A stretch of 64,000 nucleotides of DNA from Selenomonadaceae bacterium (GTDB taxonomy: Bacteria > Bacillota > Negativicutes > Selenomonadales > Selenomonadaceae), in assembly GCA_017428215.1 (NCBI GenBank), contig JAFRRH010000008.1, positions 19,972 through 83,971 of the forward strand, written 5' to 3'. Below are positions 7,455-17,322 of this stretch, piece after piece (position 1 is the first letter of the stretch; each line of letters starts with the position of its first letter). The notes under the pieces were generated by a model, which saw only the letters and a program-made list of their open reading frames with translations, ran no database searches and had not been told where the DNA came from. A program made the position numbers and the translations under genes.

Positions 7455-9041
7455 TCATCGTCTCTCTAATTTCTTAGCTTTATCGAAATCAGCTTGAGCT
7501 GTTGCCGCGTCGCCGAGTTCTTTATAACATTTCCCGCGCAGATAATAAATTTCAGCATAATCCGGCTTAAGCTCAATTATTTTTGTGTAATTTTCTATGG
7601 CTCGCTTATATTTTTTTAAACGGCTATAATCCTGCCCCAAATTGTAATACGCCTTATCAAATTTCGGATTAAATTGAATTGCTTTGATGTAGTCTTCAAT
7701 AGCTAGTTTATATTTTCCGAGTTCGTCATAAAGAATTCCGCGATTAAAATATGCTTGCGCCGATTTTGAATTCAACTCAATTACTTTGCTGTAATCCCGA
7801 ACGGCGAGTTTATTTTGATTTAAATTGCGATATGCACCCGCTCGATTATTATACGCCAACGACAAATTCGGATTTATTTGAATTGCTTTATCGAAATCGG
7901 TAATCGCACGCTCGTATTGTTTTAAATTGTAATAAGACACTCCGCGCTTGCAATATGCCTCTTCATAATCCGGATTTATTTGAATCGCCGTGTCATAATC
8001 CTGAATTGCTCGCTCGTATTGCTCCGATTCAAAATAAGTATTGCCGCGATTATAATATTTTTGCGCTGAATTCGGATCTAATTCTATTTCCTTGTCATAA
8101 TCTCGAATTGCTTGATCATATTTATTCATTTGGCGATACGTGACGGCGCGATTATTATAGGCTTCAATATAATTCGGCTTGAGTTCGATTGCTTTAGTTA
8201 AATCTTGAATTGATTGCTTGTATTTTTTTAAATAACGATAAATGCGCCCGCGATTGCAGTAAATTTCCGCTGAATTCGGATTAAATTCTAAAACTTTAGT
8301 TAAATCTTGAATTGTTTGCTCGTATTTGTGCTGATTATAATACGCGACGGCGCGATTTTTATATGCCTCTACAAAATTCGGATTGAGTTTAATAGATTCA
8401 TCGTAATATTTTGTCGCGTCTTCGTAATTTTTTATATAAGCAAGTCTATTGCCCTCTGCCAGATTCTGTATAGATAAAAAGTCATTGTCAACTTGCTCAA
8501 TCTGCTCACGAATTTTATCTTTATCCGCTTGAGTTGTAGCTCCATTGTATTTTTCTTTTAAATCGGCAATTTTGGCGTCATTTTTAGTTAGCGCGTCTTT
8601 TAAGGCTTCGTTTTGCTGAACGATTATAATTTTTTCGTTATCAGTGTGCTTAATGAAACCGAAAATACTATCGGCGTCAATTTTGGCGTTTAAAGTCGCC
8701 GTCAAAATAATTGTAGATTCGTCGGAAGTCTCATTAGTAACTTTTACGTCAGAAAATTGAATAATATTGTTCGTGACGGCTAAAATTTCGTCTATAGTGA
8801 TTTTTGCGTTGACTGATTGAGAAAACTCTACGAGATAGACGCCGGATTTATAAATTGCGTCCTCTTTAGCAAGTTGAATCACCCGTTGATAAGCAATTTC
8901 GGGATTTTCAAAATCGCTCATTATATATTTGCCCTCGCCGACAAAAACTTTTGTGGTTGCGCCGACAAATTTCGCGCCGAACAAAAAAATTACGATTAAG
9001 AAGGCAATTAAGCCGCGTTGAAAGAATTTTTCCCACTGCAT
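7455..9041 (-). CDS. Exported or membrane-anchored TPR-repeat protein
   Basis: 528 residues. An N-terminal hydrophobic segment (GLIAFLIVIFLFGAKFVGA) is a signal peptide or anchor. Residues 30-140 form a domain of the type that turns a growing precursor into GEGKYIMSDFENPEIA, as in periplasmic LPP20-like proteins. A coiled coil (about 145-195, rich in K, D and A) follows, then roughly ten tetratricopeptide repeats to the end, each with the YNRGxxYxxLxxYxxAIxD pattern. It is a scaffold for protein contacts outside the inner leaflet. It ends 60 bases before the FtsZ-like operon begins, on the same strand; no direct link is shown. Confidence 0.85.
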   Translation of the reverse strand: MQWEKFFQRGLIAFLIVIFLFGAKFVGATTKVFVGEGKYIMSDFENPEIAYQRVIQLAKEDAIYKSGVYLVEFSQSVNAKITIDEILAVTNNIIQFSDVKVTNETSDESTIILTATLNAKIDADSIFGFIKHTDNEKIIIVQQNEALKDALTKNDAKIADLKEKYNGATTQADKDKIREQIEQVDNDFLSIQNLAEGNRLAYIKNYEDATKYYDESIKLNPNFVEAYKNRAVAYYNQHKYEQTIQDLTKVLEFNPNSAEIYCNRGRIYRYLKKYKQSIQDLTKAIELKPNYIEAYNNRAVTYRQMNKYDQAIRDYDKEIELDPNSAQKYYNRGNTYFESEQYERAIQDYDTAIQINPDYEEAYCKRGVSYYNLKQYERAITDFDKAIQINPNLSLAYNNRAGAYRNLNQNKLAVRDYSKVIELNSKSAQAYFNRGILYDELGKYKLAIEDYIKAIQFNPKFDKAYYNLGQDYSRLKKYKRAIENYTKIIELKPDYAEIYYLRGKCYKELGDAATAQADFDKAKKLERR

Positions 9042-9096
9042 GAGCCATCACTCCTAAAAATTTTGGAAATATTTTATTACAGTTATGGCTAAAATT

Positions 9097-9126
9097 AAAG
9101 CCCTCGCCAAATTCGGTGGGGCTTTT
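9097..9126 (-). terminator. Hairpin terminator downstream of pyk
   Basis: AAAGCCC-TCGCC pairs with CGGTG-GGGCTTT around a 5-base loop, with A/T runs on both sides. It lies between pyk and the TPR gene. Confidence 0.6.
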
Positions 9127-9153
9127 TGATATAATTTTTGTTGTAAATAAGAT

Positions 9154-10566
9154 TTAAATCGTGTGCAAGCGGATTGAACTTGTGCCGCCCTCGCCGTATT
9201 TCATGCCTGCAGTAAGAATAACCAAGTCGCCTTTCTCGACAAAACCTTTTTCCAGTGCACTAGCCGAAGAGTAATCAATCATTTGAACAATATCAAGCCA
9301 AGGCGTGCCAGGAATGGGGTAGACGCCCCAACGCAAATTCAAATGGCGGGCGACCTCATCATTTTGTGTAAAGGCGATAATCGGGGCTTTAGGTTTATAT
9401 TTTGAAACGACGCGAGTTGTATAGCCCGAACGAGTCGGCGTAATAATTGCCTTCGCGCTCAATTCGTAGCAAAGCTGAACCGTAGCATGCGCAATAGCGT
9501 CCGTGTGTGAATATTTTCTGTGCATGCCTTTCTGGAGGAAAATTTCTTTGTATTCGAGTGATTCTTCAGTCCTCAAGGCGATTTGGTTCATCATAGTAGC
9601 GGCTTCGACGGGATATTTTCCGCTTGCAGTTTCGCCGCTGAGCATAATAATATCTGCGCCGTCGAGGATAGCGTTGCCAACATCGGAAACTTCTGCGCGG
9701 GTCGGACGCGGATTGACAGTCATACTTTCCAACATTTGAGTAGCGACGACGACGGGTTTACCAATGGCGTTGCATTTTTTAATAATATCTTTTTGGATAA
9801 TGGGCACGTCTTCGGCAGGAATTTCAACGCCTAAATCACCGCGAGCAACCATAATGCCATCACTTGCCGCAATAATTTCGTCAATATTTTTGACGCCTTC
9901 GAGGTTTTCAATTTTGGAGATAATTTCCATGTGCCCGCCGTTTTTGACGATTAAATCGCGAATTTCCTCGACATCGGCGGCGCGTTGAATAAAGCTTGCG
10001 GCAACGAAATCCATATCATTTTCAATTCCGAATAGAATATCTTTTTCGTCCTGTTCAGAGACGGCAGGAAGTCCGAGCGAAACGCCAGGCGCGGCAACTC
10101 TTTTGCGACTGCTCATCTTGCCGGAATTTAAAATCGTCGTGTAAATATTTTTGTCTTTAATCTCGTCAATCTGCAATTCAACAAGTCCGTCATTGAGCAA
10201 AAGTTTATCGCCGACTTTAACTTCCGTGTAAAGCAATTTGTGTGTGACAGACGCTTTAGTTTCGTCGCCGAGAATGTCGTCGTTAACGAGCGTGAACTTG
10301 TTGCCTTCGACGAGCTGAACGGAGCCATCTTTGAATTCGCCGAGACGCATTTCCGGACCTTTGGTGTCGAGAATCAGCGAAATAATTTTCCCAGTAGCTT
10401 TAGCGGCGGTCTTTACGGCGTCGATACGTTTCTTGTGCCCCGCGTGGTCGCCGTGTGAAAAATTAAATCGGGCGGCGTTCATTCCGTTTTCGATAAGAGC
10501 TTCGATAACGCCCGGCGCGTCGGTTGCAGGTCCCTGCGTGCAGATGATTTTTGTCTTTTTCAACAT
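9154..10566 (-). CDS. pyk: Pyruvate kinase
   Basis: A 470-residue glycolytic enzyme converting phosphoenolpyruvate and ADP to pyruvate and ATP. It begins KKTKIICTQGPA, carries RFNFSHGD, the catalytic-lysine region ISKIENLEG and MLESMTVNPRPTRAEVSDV, and ends after the C-terminal allosteric domain without the extra PEP-utiliser domain of Bacillus enzymes. AAGGAGGCGATTTT precedes the ATG at 10566, which I prefer over a 12-residue longer reading. Confidence 0.97.
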   Translation of the reverse strand: MLKKTKIICTQGPATDAPGVIEALIENGMNAARFNFSHGDHAGHKKRIDAVKTAAKATGKIISLILDTKGPEMRLGEFKDGSVQLVEGNKFTLVNDDILGDETKASVTHKLLYTEVKVGDKLLLNDGLVELQIDEIKDKNIYTTILNSGKMSSRKRVAAPGVSLGLPAVSEQDEKDILFGIENDMDFVAASFIQRAADVEEIRDLIVKNGGHMEIISKIENLEGVKNIDEIIAASDGIMVARGDLGVEIPAEDVPIIQKDIIKKCNAIGKPVVVATQMLESMTVNPRPTRAEVSDVGNAILDGADIIMLSGETASGKYPVEAATMMNQIALRTEESLEYKEIFLQKGMHRKYSHTDAIAHATVQLCYELSAKAIITPTRSGYTTRVVSKYKPKAPIIAFTQNDEVARHLNLRWGVYPIPGTPWLDIVQMIDYSSASALEKGFVEKGDLVILTAGMKYGEGGTSSIRLHTI

Positions 10567-10593
10567 AAAATCGCCTCCTTGAAAATTTTTTTC

Positions 10594-10622
10594 ATTGTAC
10601 AATATTTTAATGGTTAAGGCAA
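10594..10622 (-). promoter_or_regulatory. Promoter of pyk
   Basis: On the minus strand TTGCCT and TACAAT are separated by 17 bases, 28 bases upstream of the pyk start. The -35 box touches the 3' end of ubiX. Confidence 0.55.
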
Positions 10623-10623
10623 A

Positions 10624-11184
10624 TTATTTCGGCGTACGCCACTCTTGCATAATATCTGGCAAATTGAACAGGCGCAGAATTTTATTGACGATATGATTTA
10701 TCTGCGCTTGCAAGTTCGGCGGCGTATTATAAAAAGTCATGACAGGCGGCATAATTATCGCTCCGCAATCGGCAAGTTCTTTCATGTTGCGCAGATGAAT
10801 TCGACTGAACGGCATTTCACGCGGCACGAGCAAAAGTTTTCGATTTTCTTTCAAGCAAACGTCCGCCGCACGAAGTAAAAGATTTTCGCAATAGCCCGAA
10901 GCAATCCCCGCCAAAGTTTTCATTGTGCACGGTACGATAATCATTCCGTCGACTAAAAAACTGCCGCTGGCAATGGAAGCGTCCATTTGATTAACGTCAT
11001 AAACGCAATCGGCAAGGCGACGTATCTCGAAAATGTCAAAATTAGTTTCGTCGCGAATCGTCAACTGTGCACCGTCCGTTATAATTAAATGCGTCTCAAC
11101 CGAATCAATCGCCTTGAGCCGTTGCAAAAGTTCTACAGCTATCACAACGCCGCTTGCGCCAGTCATGCCTACAATTAATCGCAT
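10624..11184 (-). CDS. ubiX: UbiX-family flavin prenyltransferase
   Basis: 186 residues, the usual length. The enzyme adds a dimethylallyl group to FMN to make the prenylated cofactor used by UbiD-type decarboxylases. GMTGASGVV at the N-terminus and VPREMPFSRIHLRNM are family signatures, and PPVMTFYNTP near the C-terminus closes the FMN site. No UbiD homologue is visible in this window. It could be called PadA/BsdB-type; these are the same fold and reaction. Confidence 0.92.
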   Translation of the reverse strand: MRLIVGMTGASGVVIAVELLQRLKAIDSVETHLIITDGAQLTIRDETNFDIFEIRRLADCVYDVNQMDASIASGSFLVDGMIIVPCTMKTLAGIASGYCENLLLRAADVCLKENRKLLLVPREMPFSRIHLRNMKELADCGAIIMPPVMTFYNTPPNLQAQINHIVNKILRLFNLPDIMQEWRTPK

Positions 11185-11335
11185 AAAAATTTTCTCCTTT
11201 ATCTGTCAATGTATTTATAATACAAGCACCGCAGATTTTTTTCAATAACCAAAACCGCTGTTATAGATAATAAAATTTGCGCGTTTACTGATTCGGTTGT
11301 ATAATGCGCTTAAATTTTTTTGAGGAGGGTGCAAA

Positions 11336-12589
11336 TTGCTATCAAAAGTTGCAAAGGTGTACGGCGAAACGGCACTTATAAAATTAATCGCCGTTGGTTT
11401 GGTGGTAGGAATTATTTTAGCGTTATTCGTGCCGGCTGTGGTGCCAGTCATCGCGGTTTTCGGCAAGCTCTTTGTTAGTGCTTTAAAAGGCGTGGCTCCA
11501 ATTTTGGTTTTCGTGTTGGTAATGAACGCGATGAGCCAAAAATCGGAATCTAACGCGACAATGAAACCGATAATCCAACTTTACGTACTCGGAACGTTTT
11601 TAGCGTCGTTGGTGGCAGTTACGGCGTCATTTTTATTCCCGACGACATTAAAATTGCAAATCGACGCGGACACGACAATTTCGCCGCCGGGCGGAATCGT
11701 TGAAGTTTTGCAGAATGTTATAATGAACGTCGTCGATAATCCTATACACGCGCTGACGACTGCAAATTATATCGGAATATTAGCTTGGGGCGTGATAATG
11801 GGCTTGGCGTTCCGACATGCGGGCGACGAATTGCACAATGTGCTTGCAGACTTAGCAAAGGCAGTTACAAAGGTTGTGCAGTGGGTAATTCGTTTTGCGC
11901 CGTTCGGTATCATGGGCTTGGTTGCAGACGCGATTGCAACGAGTGGCGTTGACGCGCTTTTAGGCTATGCAAAACTTTTGGCGGTACTTTTGGGCGCATT
12001 CTTCAGCGTGGCGTTAATCATGAATCCGATAATTGTTTTCTTCAAGCTGGGAATCAATCCTTATCCGTTGGTTTTGGCGACGCTTAGGGAGAGTGGCATT
12101 TACGCATTCTTCACGCGGTCGAGCGCAGCAAATATTCCTGTCAACATGAGCCTTTGTAAACGTTTAGGCTTAAACGAGGATTTATATTCCATATCAATAC
12201 CATTGGGCGCAACAATAAATATGGCAGGCGCGTCGATAACGATAGCGGTTTTGAGTTTAGCGGCGGCTCACACGTTGGGAATTTCAGTTGACATGCCGAC
12301 GGCATTATTACTCTGTATAATTTCAACGGTTGGTGCGTGTGGTGCGTCGGGCGTAGCGGGCGGCTCGTTGCTTTTAATTCCGGTTGCCTGTTCGAGTTTC
12401 GGCATTGATAATGATATTGCAATGCAAGTTGTCGGCGTCGGCTTTATAATCGGCGTGTTGCAAGATTCGTGCGAAACTGCGTTGAATTCGTCAAGTGACG
12501 CGCTGTTTACGGCTACAGCTGAATTTGCCGAACGTAAAAAGCAAGGCAAACTTAATCCTGCTGACTTAACGCCACGTGCTGAAGAATAA
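11336..12589 (+). CDS. sstT: Serine/threonine:sodium symporter
   Basis: A 417-residue DAACS transporter of the SstT branch with about eight membrane helices and two re-entrant hairpins. [12 protein letters not shown] and [15 protein letters not shown] are the substrate-site motifs, and [11 protein letters not shown] precedes the second hairpin. It imports serine and threonine with sodium. TTG is the start, 6 bases after GAGGAGGG. It stands alone on the plus strand, followed by the decayed island. Confidence 0.93.
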   Translation: MLSKVAKVYGETALIKLIAVGLVVGIILALFVPAVVPVIAVFGKLFVSALKGVAPILVFVLVMNAMSQKSESNATMKPIIQLYVLGTFLASLVAVTASFLFPTTLKLQIDADTTISPPGGIVEVLQNVIMNVVDNPIHALTTANYIGILAWGVIMGLAFRHAGDELHNVLADLAKAVTKVVQWVIRFAPFGIMGLVADAIATSGVDALLGYAKLLAVLLGAFFSVALIMNPIIVFFKLGINPYPLVLATLRESGIYAFFTRSSAANIPVNMSLCKRLGLNEDLYSISIPLGATINMAGASITIAVLSLAAAHTLGISVDMPTALLLCIISTVGACGASGVAGGSLLLIPVACSSFGIDNDIAMQVVGVGFIIGVLQDSCETALNSSSDALFTATAEFAERKKQGKLNPADLTPRAEE

Positions 12590-12664
12590 ATAAACTTTGC
12601 AACAAAAAATCCCCCTGTCAATGTAGGCAAGGGAATTTTTCTATGGTCTGACATTATCAGTAAA

Positions 12665-13012
12665 TTACATTTCTCCGCGAGCTTCACGCTTTGAAAGTTC
12701 TTCCATAATCGGGAATATTCTTTATCGAGTTTATATCCAATAGAACCGCCTGAGAATATTAATCCTTCTGTGCGAATGTGGAATTTATAATAACAGCAAG
12801 AAAAGTGCAATTACAGCCCAAATGCTCATGACGATAATCCATGCCTGTTGATTGTCGCCAAAAACTTTAATCAACGGGAGAGTCGCCGAAATGGAAATGA
12901 TTTTGCCAATCGGCGAGAGTGCCATACGAGTAACGGAGAGCATGTCGCGTTTATGAGAGGAGCGCGTCATCATTGCGGAGAGTGAACCGTAAGGCAAATT
13001 CAGTGCGGTTTA
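12665..13012 (-). pseudogene. C-terminal fragment of a GPH-family sugar symporter (MelB/UidB type)
   Basis: The frame 12997-12785 reads NLPYGSLSAMMTRSSHKRD and continues into a final membrane helix, matching the cytoplasmic loop and last helices of glycoside-pentoside-hexuronide symporters. After a frame change the typical tail IMEELSKREARGEM ends at 12665. Upstream an in-frame stop lies just before ALNLPYG, and nothing of the first ten helices remains. It is therefore a decayed remnant. Confidence 0.75.
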
Positions 13013-13022
13013 GCAGAATGTG

Positions 13023-13530
13023 TTACAAAATTTTATAGGGTGATTCCATGCGCCTGTCAGTCGACATTTTTAACTTAGTTTCTTCTGTATGCCGAAAGCC
13101 TGTGCGTTTAGTTGATTGTTTGGCACTTGTCTGAGCGGTAACAGGATATTTTTCGTAACGTTTTTTATTATAGGCTGTAGCTTTTACGACCTCTTTGGGG
13201 TATCCGTTTGGTGTCATAGTATCACGTGAACAAATAAAATGTTTTTTCCAAAAGTTAAGTTCATCTTGATTCGAGCATATTTTTAACATTACAGTGACAA
13301 GCATGTCTTTTCCGTGACTTTGAATGGCTTTATTCAGATAAGAAGTCTTGCACCTAGCGTGTTCCCGAAAATGTTCCTCAACAATAGATACGTCCAGTGG
13401 CAATACCTGTATTGGGAAGAGCTTGCACCTAGCGTGTTCCCGAAAATGTTCCTCAACTGTTCGTGTCGTTTGTCCGACATATTCAAAATCGTTTGTTCCA
13501 AATGATTCATACTGTAGACAAAAAGCACCT
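13023..13530 (-). pseudogene. GIY-YIG endonuclease remnant with NUMOD3 motif
   Basis: The reading frame holds EYVGQT, then VEEHFREHARCK, SYLNKAIQSHGKDM and DELNFWKKHFI, the pattern of GIY-YIG nucleases of the homing/Seg type, and GFRHTEETKLKMS near the end, a NUMOD3 DNA-binding motif. The usual leading GIY strand is missing and the frame runs back into the opposite-strand IS remnant. A 36-base direct repeat (13347-13382 and 13422-13457, 75 bases apart) duplicates VEEHFREHARCK in frame inside the domain. I regard it as broken. Confidence 0.6.
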
Positions 13531-13539
13531 ATCAAGTAA

Positions 13540-13915
13540 AATAAGTCTGTTTGGAATCCGTTCAATGCGCCAGACAATAAGAGAAATAGAAGTGAATAAT
13601 GCGTACCGCTGGTTTATCGGCTACTCGTTGACGGAACCGGTGCCGCACTACATTTGTCAAAGGTGAGCATAAAAGGTGTTTTGCCTACAGTGCCCAAACG
13701 CCCCAAGAATAAGGACTAGAAGCAGAGCACCTGCGCCACATATCTCAAATTCGCGATACTTATAAAAAGCGCAAGGAGACAATCGAGCGAGTCTTTGCTG
13801 ATGCTAAGGAACGACATTGCCTACGTTATACTTATTATCGCGGCTTAGCTAAAGTCAAAGTGCAAGTAGTGCTTATTTTCTTCTGCCTAAATATGAAAAA
13901 ATAGGCAATAAGAAA
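13540..13915 (+). mobile_element. IS1182-type transposase remnant
   Basis: Two pieces in different frames match the IS1182 family: SLFGIRSMRQTIREIEVN with AYRWFIGYSLTE (13545-13660), and YKKRKETIERVFADAKE with YYRGLAKVKVQVVLIFF (13761-13905), the C-terminal part after the last catalytic acid. The catalytic core between them is deleted or scrambled. No terminal repeats could be paired. Confidence 0.75.
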
Positions 13916-13972
13916 GCGCAAAAACTTTATATAGTTCTTCTTCCTTCGCCGCTGAAAAGAAAATCAAAGCCA

Positions 13973-14006
13973 AAAGCCCGTCTCAGAGCATTCCGAGACA
14001 GGCTTT
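13973..14006 (+). terminator. Strong inverted repeat after the IS remnant
   Basis: AAAGCCCGTCTC pairs with GAGACAGGCTTT around a 10-base loop. It lacks a clear T run, so it may be a terminator stem or IS end. Confidence 0.4.
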
Positions 14007-14020
14007 GTCTACAAGCTGTG

Positions 14021-14049
14021 AGCCGCTCAAAGTAGAGTGGCTCTTTTTA
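14021..14049 (+). terminator. Rho-independent terminator
   Basis: AGCCGCTC pairs with GAGTGGCT around a 6-base loop and is followed by CTTTTT on the plus strand. Confidence 0.6.
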
Positions 14050-14096
14050 TATTAAATAGTTTTCATCTGCGATAAATAATTAAAAAGCAAAATCCC

Positions 14097-17000
14097 TTAC
14101 ATGTAGTCGATTGAGGATTTTTGTTTTTCTTGTTTCATGAAACCGAGTTTCTTAGCGACCCATTCGGTGATTACGAATAGCACGGGGATAACGAAAATGC
14201 CCAGCGTTGTAGCAAATAACATACCGCCGACGACAGCCACGCCCATTCCGTTACGAGCCGCCGAACCTGCGCCCGTCGCTACAGCCAAAGGCAAGCAACC
14301 GATTATAAACGCGAACGAAGTCATTAATATTGGGCGAAGTCGCAAGCCAGCCGCCTCCAACGCCGCTTTAATCGGAGGCATTCCTCTATCGACGCGAACT
14401 TTAGCGAACTCGACGATTAGGATAGCATTCTTAGCCGCAAGTCCGATTATCATGATGATTCCGATTTGCATATAAACGCTATCTTGAAGTCCGGCGTTTT
14501 GTTGTCCGTTGTTAAGTGTCGCCTCAAGCCACGCCATAAAATATTCCGAGAAAACCGCTCCGAAAAGTCCCGTCGGCACGCTTAGCAAAACTGCGTAGGG
14601 AACCGACCAACTTTCATACAGCGCGGCGAGCATTAAGAAGACGAAAACTAACGCCAATGCTAAAACTTGTCCTGTGGAGCTTGCCGCTTTCTTTTCTTCG
14701 CGAGATTGTCCCGACCATTCGATATTGAATCCAACGCCCGCCTCTTGCTTGACGATTTCCTCAATAGCTGCCATTGCTTGACCGGAAGAATAGCCCGCGC
14801 CCGCATTGCCTTGAATCATTACTGCACGAGCCGCATTAAATCTGGAAATTTGCGTTGGACCTGTCGAAAGTTTTGGCGTGATTAAACTCATGAGCGGAAC
14901 CATTTGCCCATTTGAGCCTTTAACGAAAACAAATCGTGCACAGTCCGCCTCCGAACGATAGAGCACGTCCGATTGAAGCATAACTTTGTAAGTGCGTCCA
15001 AATTTATTAAAGTCGTTGACTTGCATACCGCCGAAGTTGACTTGCAGAGCCTCGAATACGTCCGCCAAATTTACGCCGAGCAGTTTAACCTTTTCGCGGT
15101 CAATTTCGTATTCGACGGTCGGCGAGGCGATGTTAAAAGTTGTGCGAACGCCCTGCATTTCGGGACGCTGATTAGCTAGTCCGACAATTTTTTTCGTCAA
15201 GGCGTCAAGTTCCTCGTCGGTGTGTCCTGCCATATCCTGTAACTGCATTGACCAGCCACCGACGTTACCTAAGCCGGGCAGTGCGGGCGGGTTAAACGCG
15301 ATAACTTGCGCTTCAGGAACAGTCATCGCGCCGAGTCTAAACATCGTACCGATACACGCATTAACCGACGCTTCTGGACCGCGTTTAGTCCAATCTTCCA
15401 AACCGCAGACAATTATGCCCGCGCTGGGTTTCGCGCCGAATGACAGAATATCAAAGCCCGTAATCATCATGCAGTTTTTCAAGCCTGGCATTTCTTTCAT
15501 AACAGCCGCACCTAGTTTATCAATCGTTGCAACGGTGTGATTCATTGAGGTACCTTCAGGCAAGCTAATCGACGTAAAGAAATAACCTTGATCCTCTTCA
15601 GGCACGAAAGTTGACGGGAGCCGCTGATAAATTGTCCACGCGCAACCGCAGACTATCAACAGGAAAATTATCGCGAGCTTGGAACGGCTGATAAATGCCG
15701 CGACAATTTTAACGTAGCCATTTTTTGTGCGGTCGAACCAATTATTAAAGCCGTCAAAAAATTTATCGAAGATACCTTTCTTTTTGTTAGGGTCTTTAGG
15801 TTTAAGAATCATAGCGCACAATGCCGGCGTTAACGTCAACGCGACGAATGCCGACAACGCCATTGATATTGCAATAGTCAGCGCGAACTGTCGATATAGA
15901 ACGCCCATCATGCCGCCCAAAAATGCAACGGGCACGAACACCGCCGCCAAGACAAACGCAATCGCCACGACTGGACCTTGAACTTCGTCCATAGCGCGTT
16001 CGGTTGCGTCGACGGGCTGAAGTCCTTCCTCCATGTGGTGTTCGACGTTTTCGATAACAACTATTGCGTCGTCGACGACCAAGCCGATTGCCAGAACCAT
16101 TGCGAAAAGTGTTAGCGTGTTAATTGAAAAATCAAGAACGATAAACGCCGCGAAAGTTCCGATTAACGACACGGGAACGGCAAGCAACGGAATTAACGTA
16201 GCACGCCAACTTTGCAGAAAGATAAAAATTACGAACACGACGAGGAGCAATGCCTCAACGAATGTGTGAGCAACTTCCTCAATCGAAGCGCGGATATAAT
16301 CTGTGCTATCGAAAATTTCGCTGATAAAAAGATTGGGTGGCAAGTTCGGGCGTTGACGTTCGATAATATCTTGCACGCCACGAACAGTAGTCATTGCATT
16401 TGCGTCGGAAGTGAGCTGAATACCAAAGCCAACGGAAGGATAGCCGTTAAACTTCGCAATGATATTATTTGCCTTCTGCCCAGATTCAATTCTGGCAACA
16501 TCTTTCATGTAAACAAAAGTGCCGTCACTGCGACTTTTTAAAATAATATTCTCGAATTCTTCAATCTCGGTTAAACGCCCTTGAACTTTGCCGGTGAATT
16601 GTTTTTCCTGCCCTTGAGCGAGCGGCATTGAACCGATCGTGCCCGCCGCCGCTTGTAAGTTCTGTTCGTTAATGGCGTTGGAAACGTCGGAAACCGTCAA
16701 ATCGTATTCGGCGAGTTTATCGGGATTGAGCCAAATGCGCATTGAGTAATCGGAGCCGAAAATCTGAACGTCACCAACGCCGTCGACGCGCTTAATCTCG
16801 TCCATTAAATAAATATCGGCGTAGTTTTTCATAAAGGCGCGGTCATAGCTACCGTCTGGCGAGTACATTGCCAAGAACAGAGCCATTTCGTTAGACGCCT
16901 TACGAGTAGTGACGCCGACGCGCTGAACGTCCGTTGGCAAGCTGGCGTTTGCAATGGCGACGTTGTTTTGAACTTTAACGGAGTCCATGTCGCCATCAGT

Positions 17001-17291
17001 GCCGACTTGGAAGACGACGCTCAAGCTGTAACGTCCCGTATCGTCGGAGTTGGAGTTCATGTAATCCATACCGTCGGTACCGTTAACTTGTTGCTCAATG
17101 ACCTGCGCGATTGTCTCGTTAACGACGGAAGCATTTGCGCCAGTGTAAGTCGTGCTAACCGAAATTGTCGGCGGTGATATTTGCGGATATTGCGCGATTG
17201 GAAGTTGCATTGCCGCGAGAATACCGACGAGTGTAATTATCAAAGCAATGACTATCGCGAATATCGGTCGGTGTATAAAAAATTTTGCCAA
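14097..17291 (-). CDS. RND multidrug efflux pump, inner-membrane subunit (HAE-1 type)
   Basis: 1064 residues, the normal length of AcrB/MexB pumps. It exports drugs or other amphiphiles across both membranes using the proton gradient. FFIHRPIFAIVIALIITLVG opens the first helix; the relay acids are in VDDAIVVIENVEHHMEE (around residue 407) and the relay lysine is in GLAAKNAILIVEFAK (around 953). Two large periplasmic loops with the porter and docking domains are complete. It is the last gene of an operon with the adaptor (18944-20224), but a symporter gene sits between them. No outer-membrane TolC-type gene follows; that channel must be encoded elsewhere. Confidence 0.95.
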   Translation of the reverse strand: MAKFFIHRPIFAIVIALIITLVGILAAMQLPIAQYPQISPPTISVSTTYTGANASVVNETIAQVIEQQVNGTDGMDYMNSNSDDTGRYSLSVVFQVGTDGDMDSVKVQNNVAIANASLPTDVQRVGVTTRKASNEMALFLAMYSPDGSYDRAFMKNYADIYLMDEIKRVDGVGDVQIFGSDYSMRIWLNPDKLAEYDLTVSDVSNAINEQNLQAAAGTIGSMPLAQGQEKQFTGKVQGRLTEIEEFENIILKSRSDGTFVYMKDVARIESGQKANNIIAKFNGYPSVGFGIQLTSDANAMTTVRGVQDIIERQRPNLPPNLFISEIFDSTDYIRASIEEVAHTFVEALLLVVFVIFIFLQSWRATLIPLLAVPVSLIGTFAAFIVLDFSINTLTLFAMVLAIGLVVDDAIVVIENVEHHMEEGLQPVDATERAMDEVQGPVVAIAFVLAAVFVPVAFLGGMMGVLYRQFALTIAISMALSAFVALTLTPALCAMILKPKDPNKKKGIFDKFFDGFNNWFDRTKNGYVKIVAAFISRSKLAIIFLLIVCGCAWTIYQRLPSTFVPEEDQGYFFTSISLPEGTSMNHTVATIDKLGAAVMKEMPGLKNCMMITGFDILSFGAKPSAGIIVCGLEDWTKRGPEASVNACIGTMFRLGAMTVPEAQVIAFNPPALPGLGNVGGWSMQLQDMAGHTDEELDALTKKIVGLANQRPEMQGVRTTFNIASPTVEYEIDREKVKLLGVNLADVFEALQVNFGGMQVNDFNKFGRTYKVMLQSDVLYRSEADCARFVFVKGSNGQMVPLMSLITPKLSTGPTQISRFNAARAVMIQGNAGAGYSSGQAMAAIEEIVKQEAGVGFNIEWSGQSREEKKAASSTGQVLALALVFVFLMLAALYESWSVPYAVLLSVPTGLFGAVFSEYFMAWLEATLNNGQQNAGLQDSVYMQIGIIMIIGLAAKNAILIVEFAKVRVDRGMPPIKAALEAAGLRLRPILMTSFAFIIGCLPLAVATGAGSAARNGMGVAVVGGMLFATTLGIFVIPVLFVITEWVAKKLGFMKQEKQKSSIDYM

Positions 17292-17322
17292 GTTATCGCC
17301 CCCTTTTCAGGTGTTAAATATA

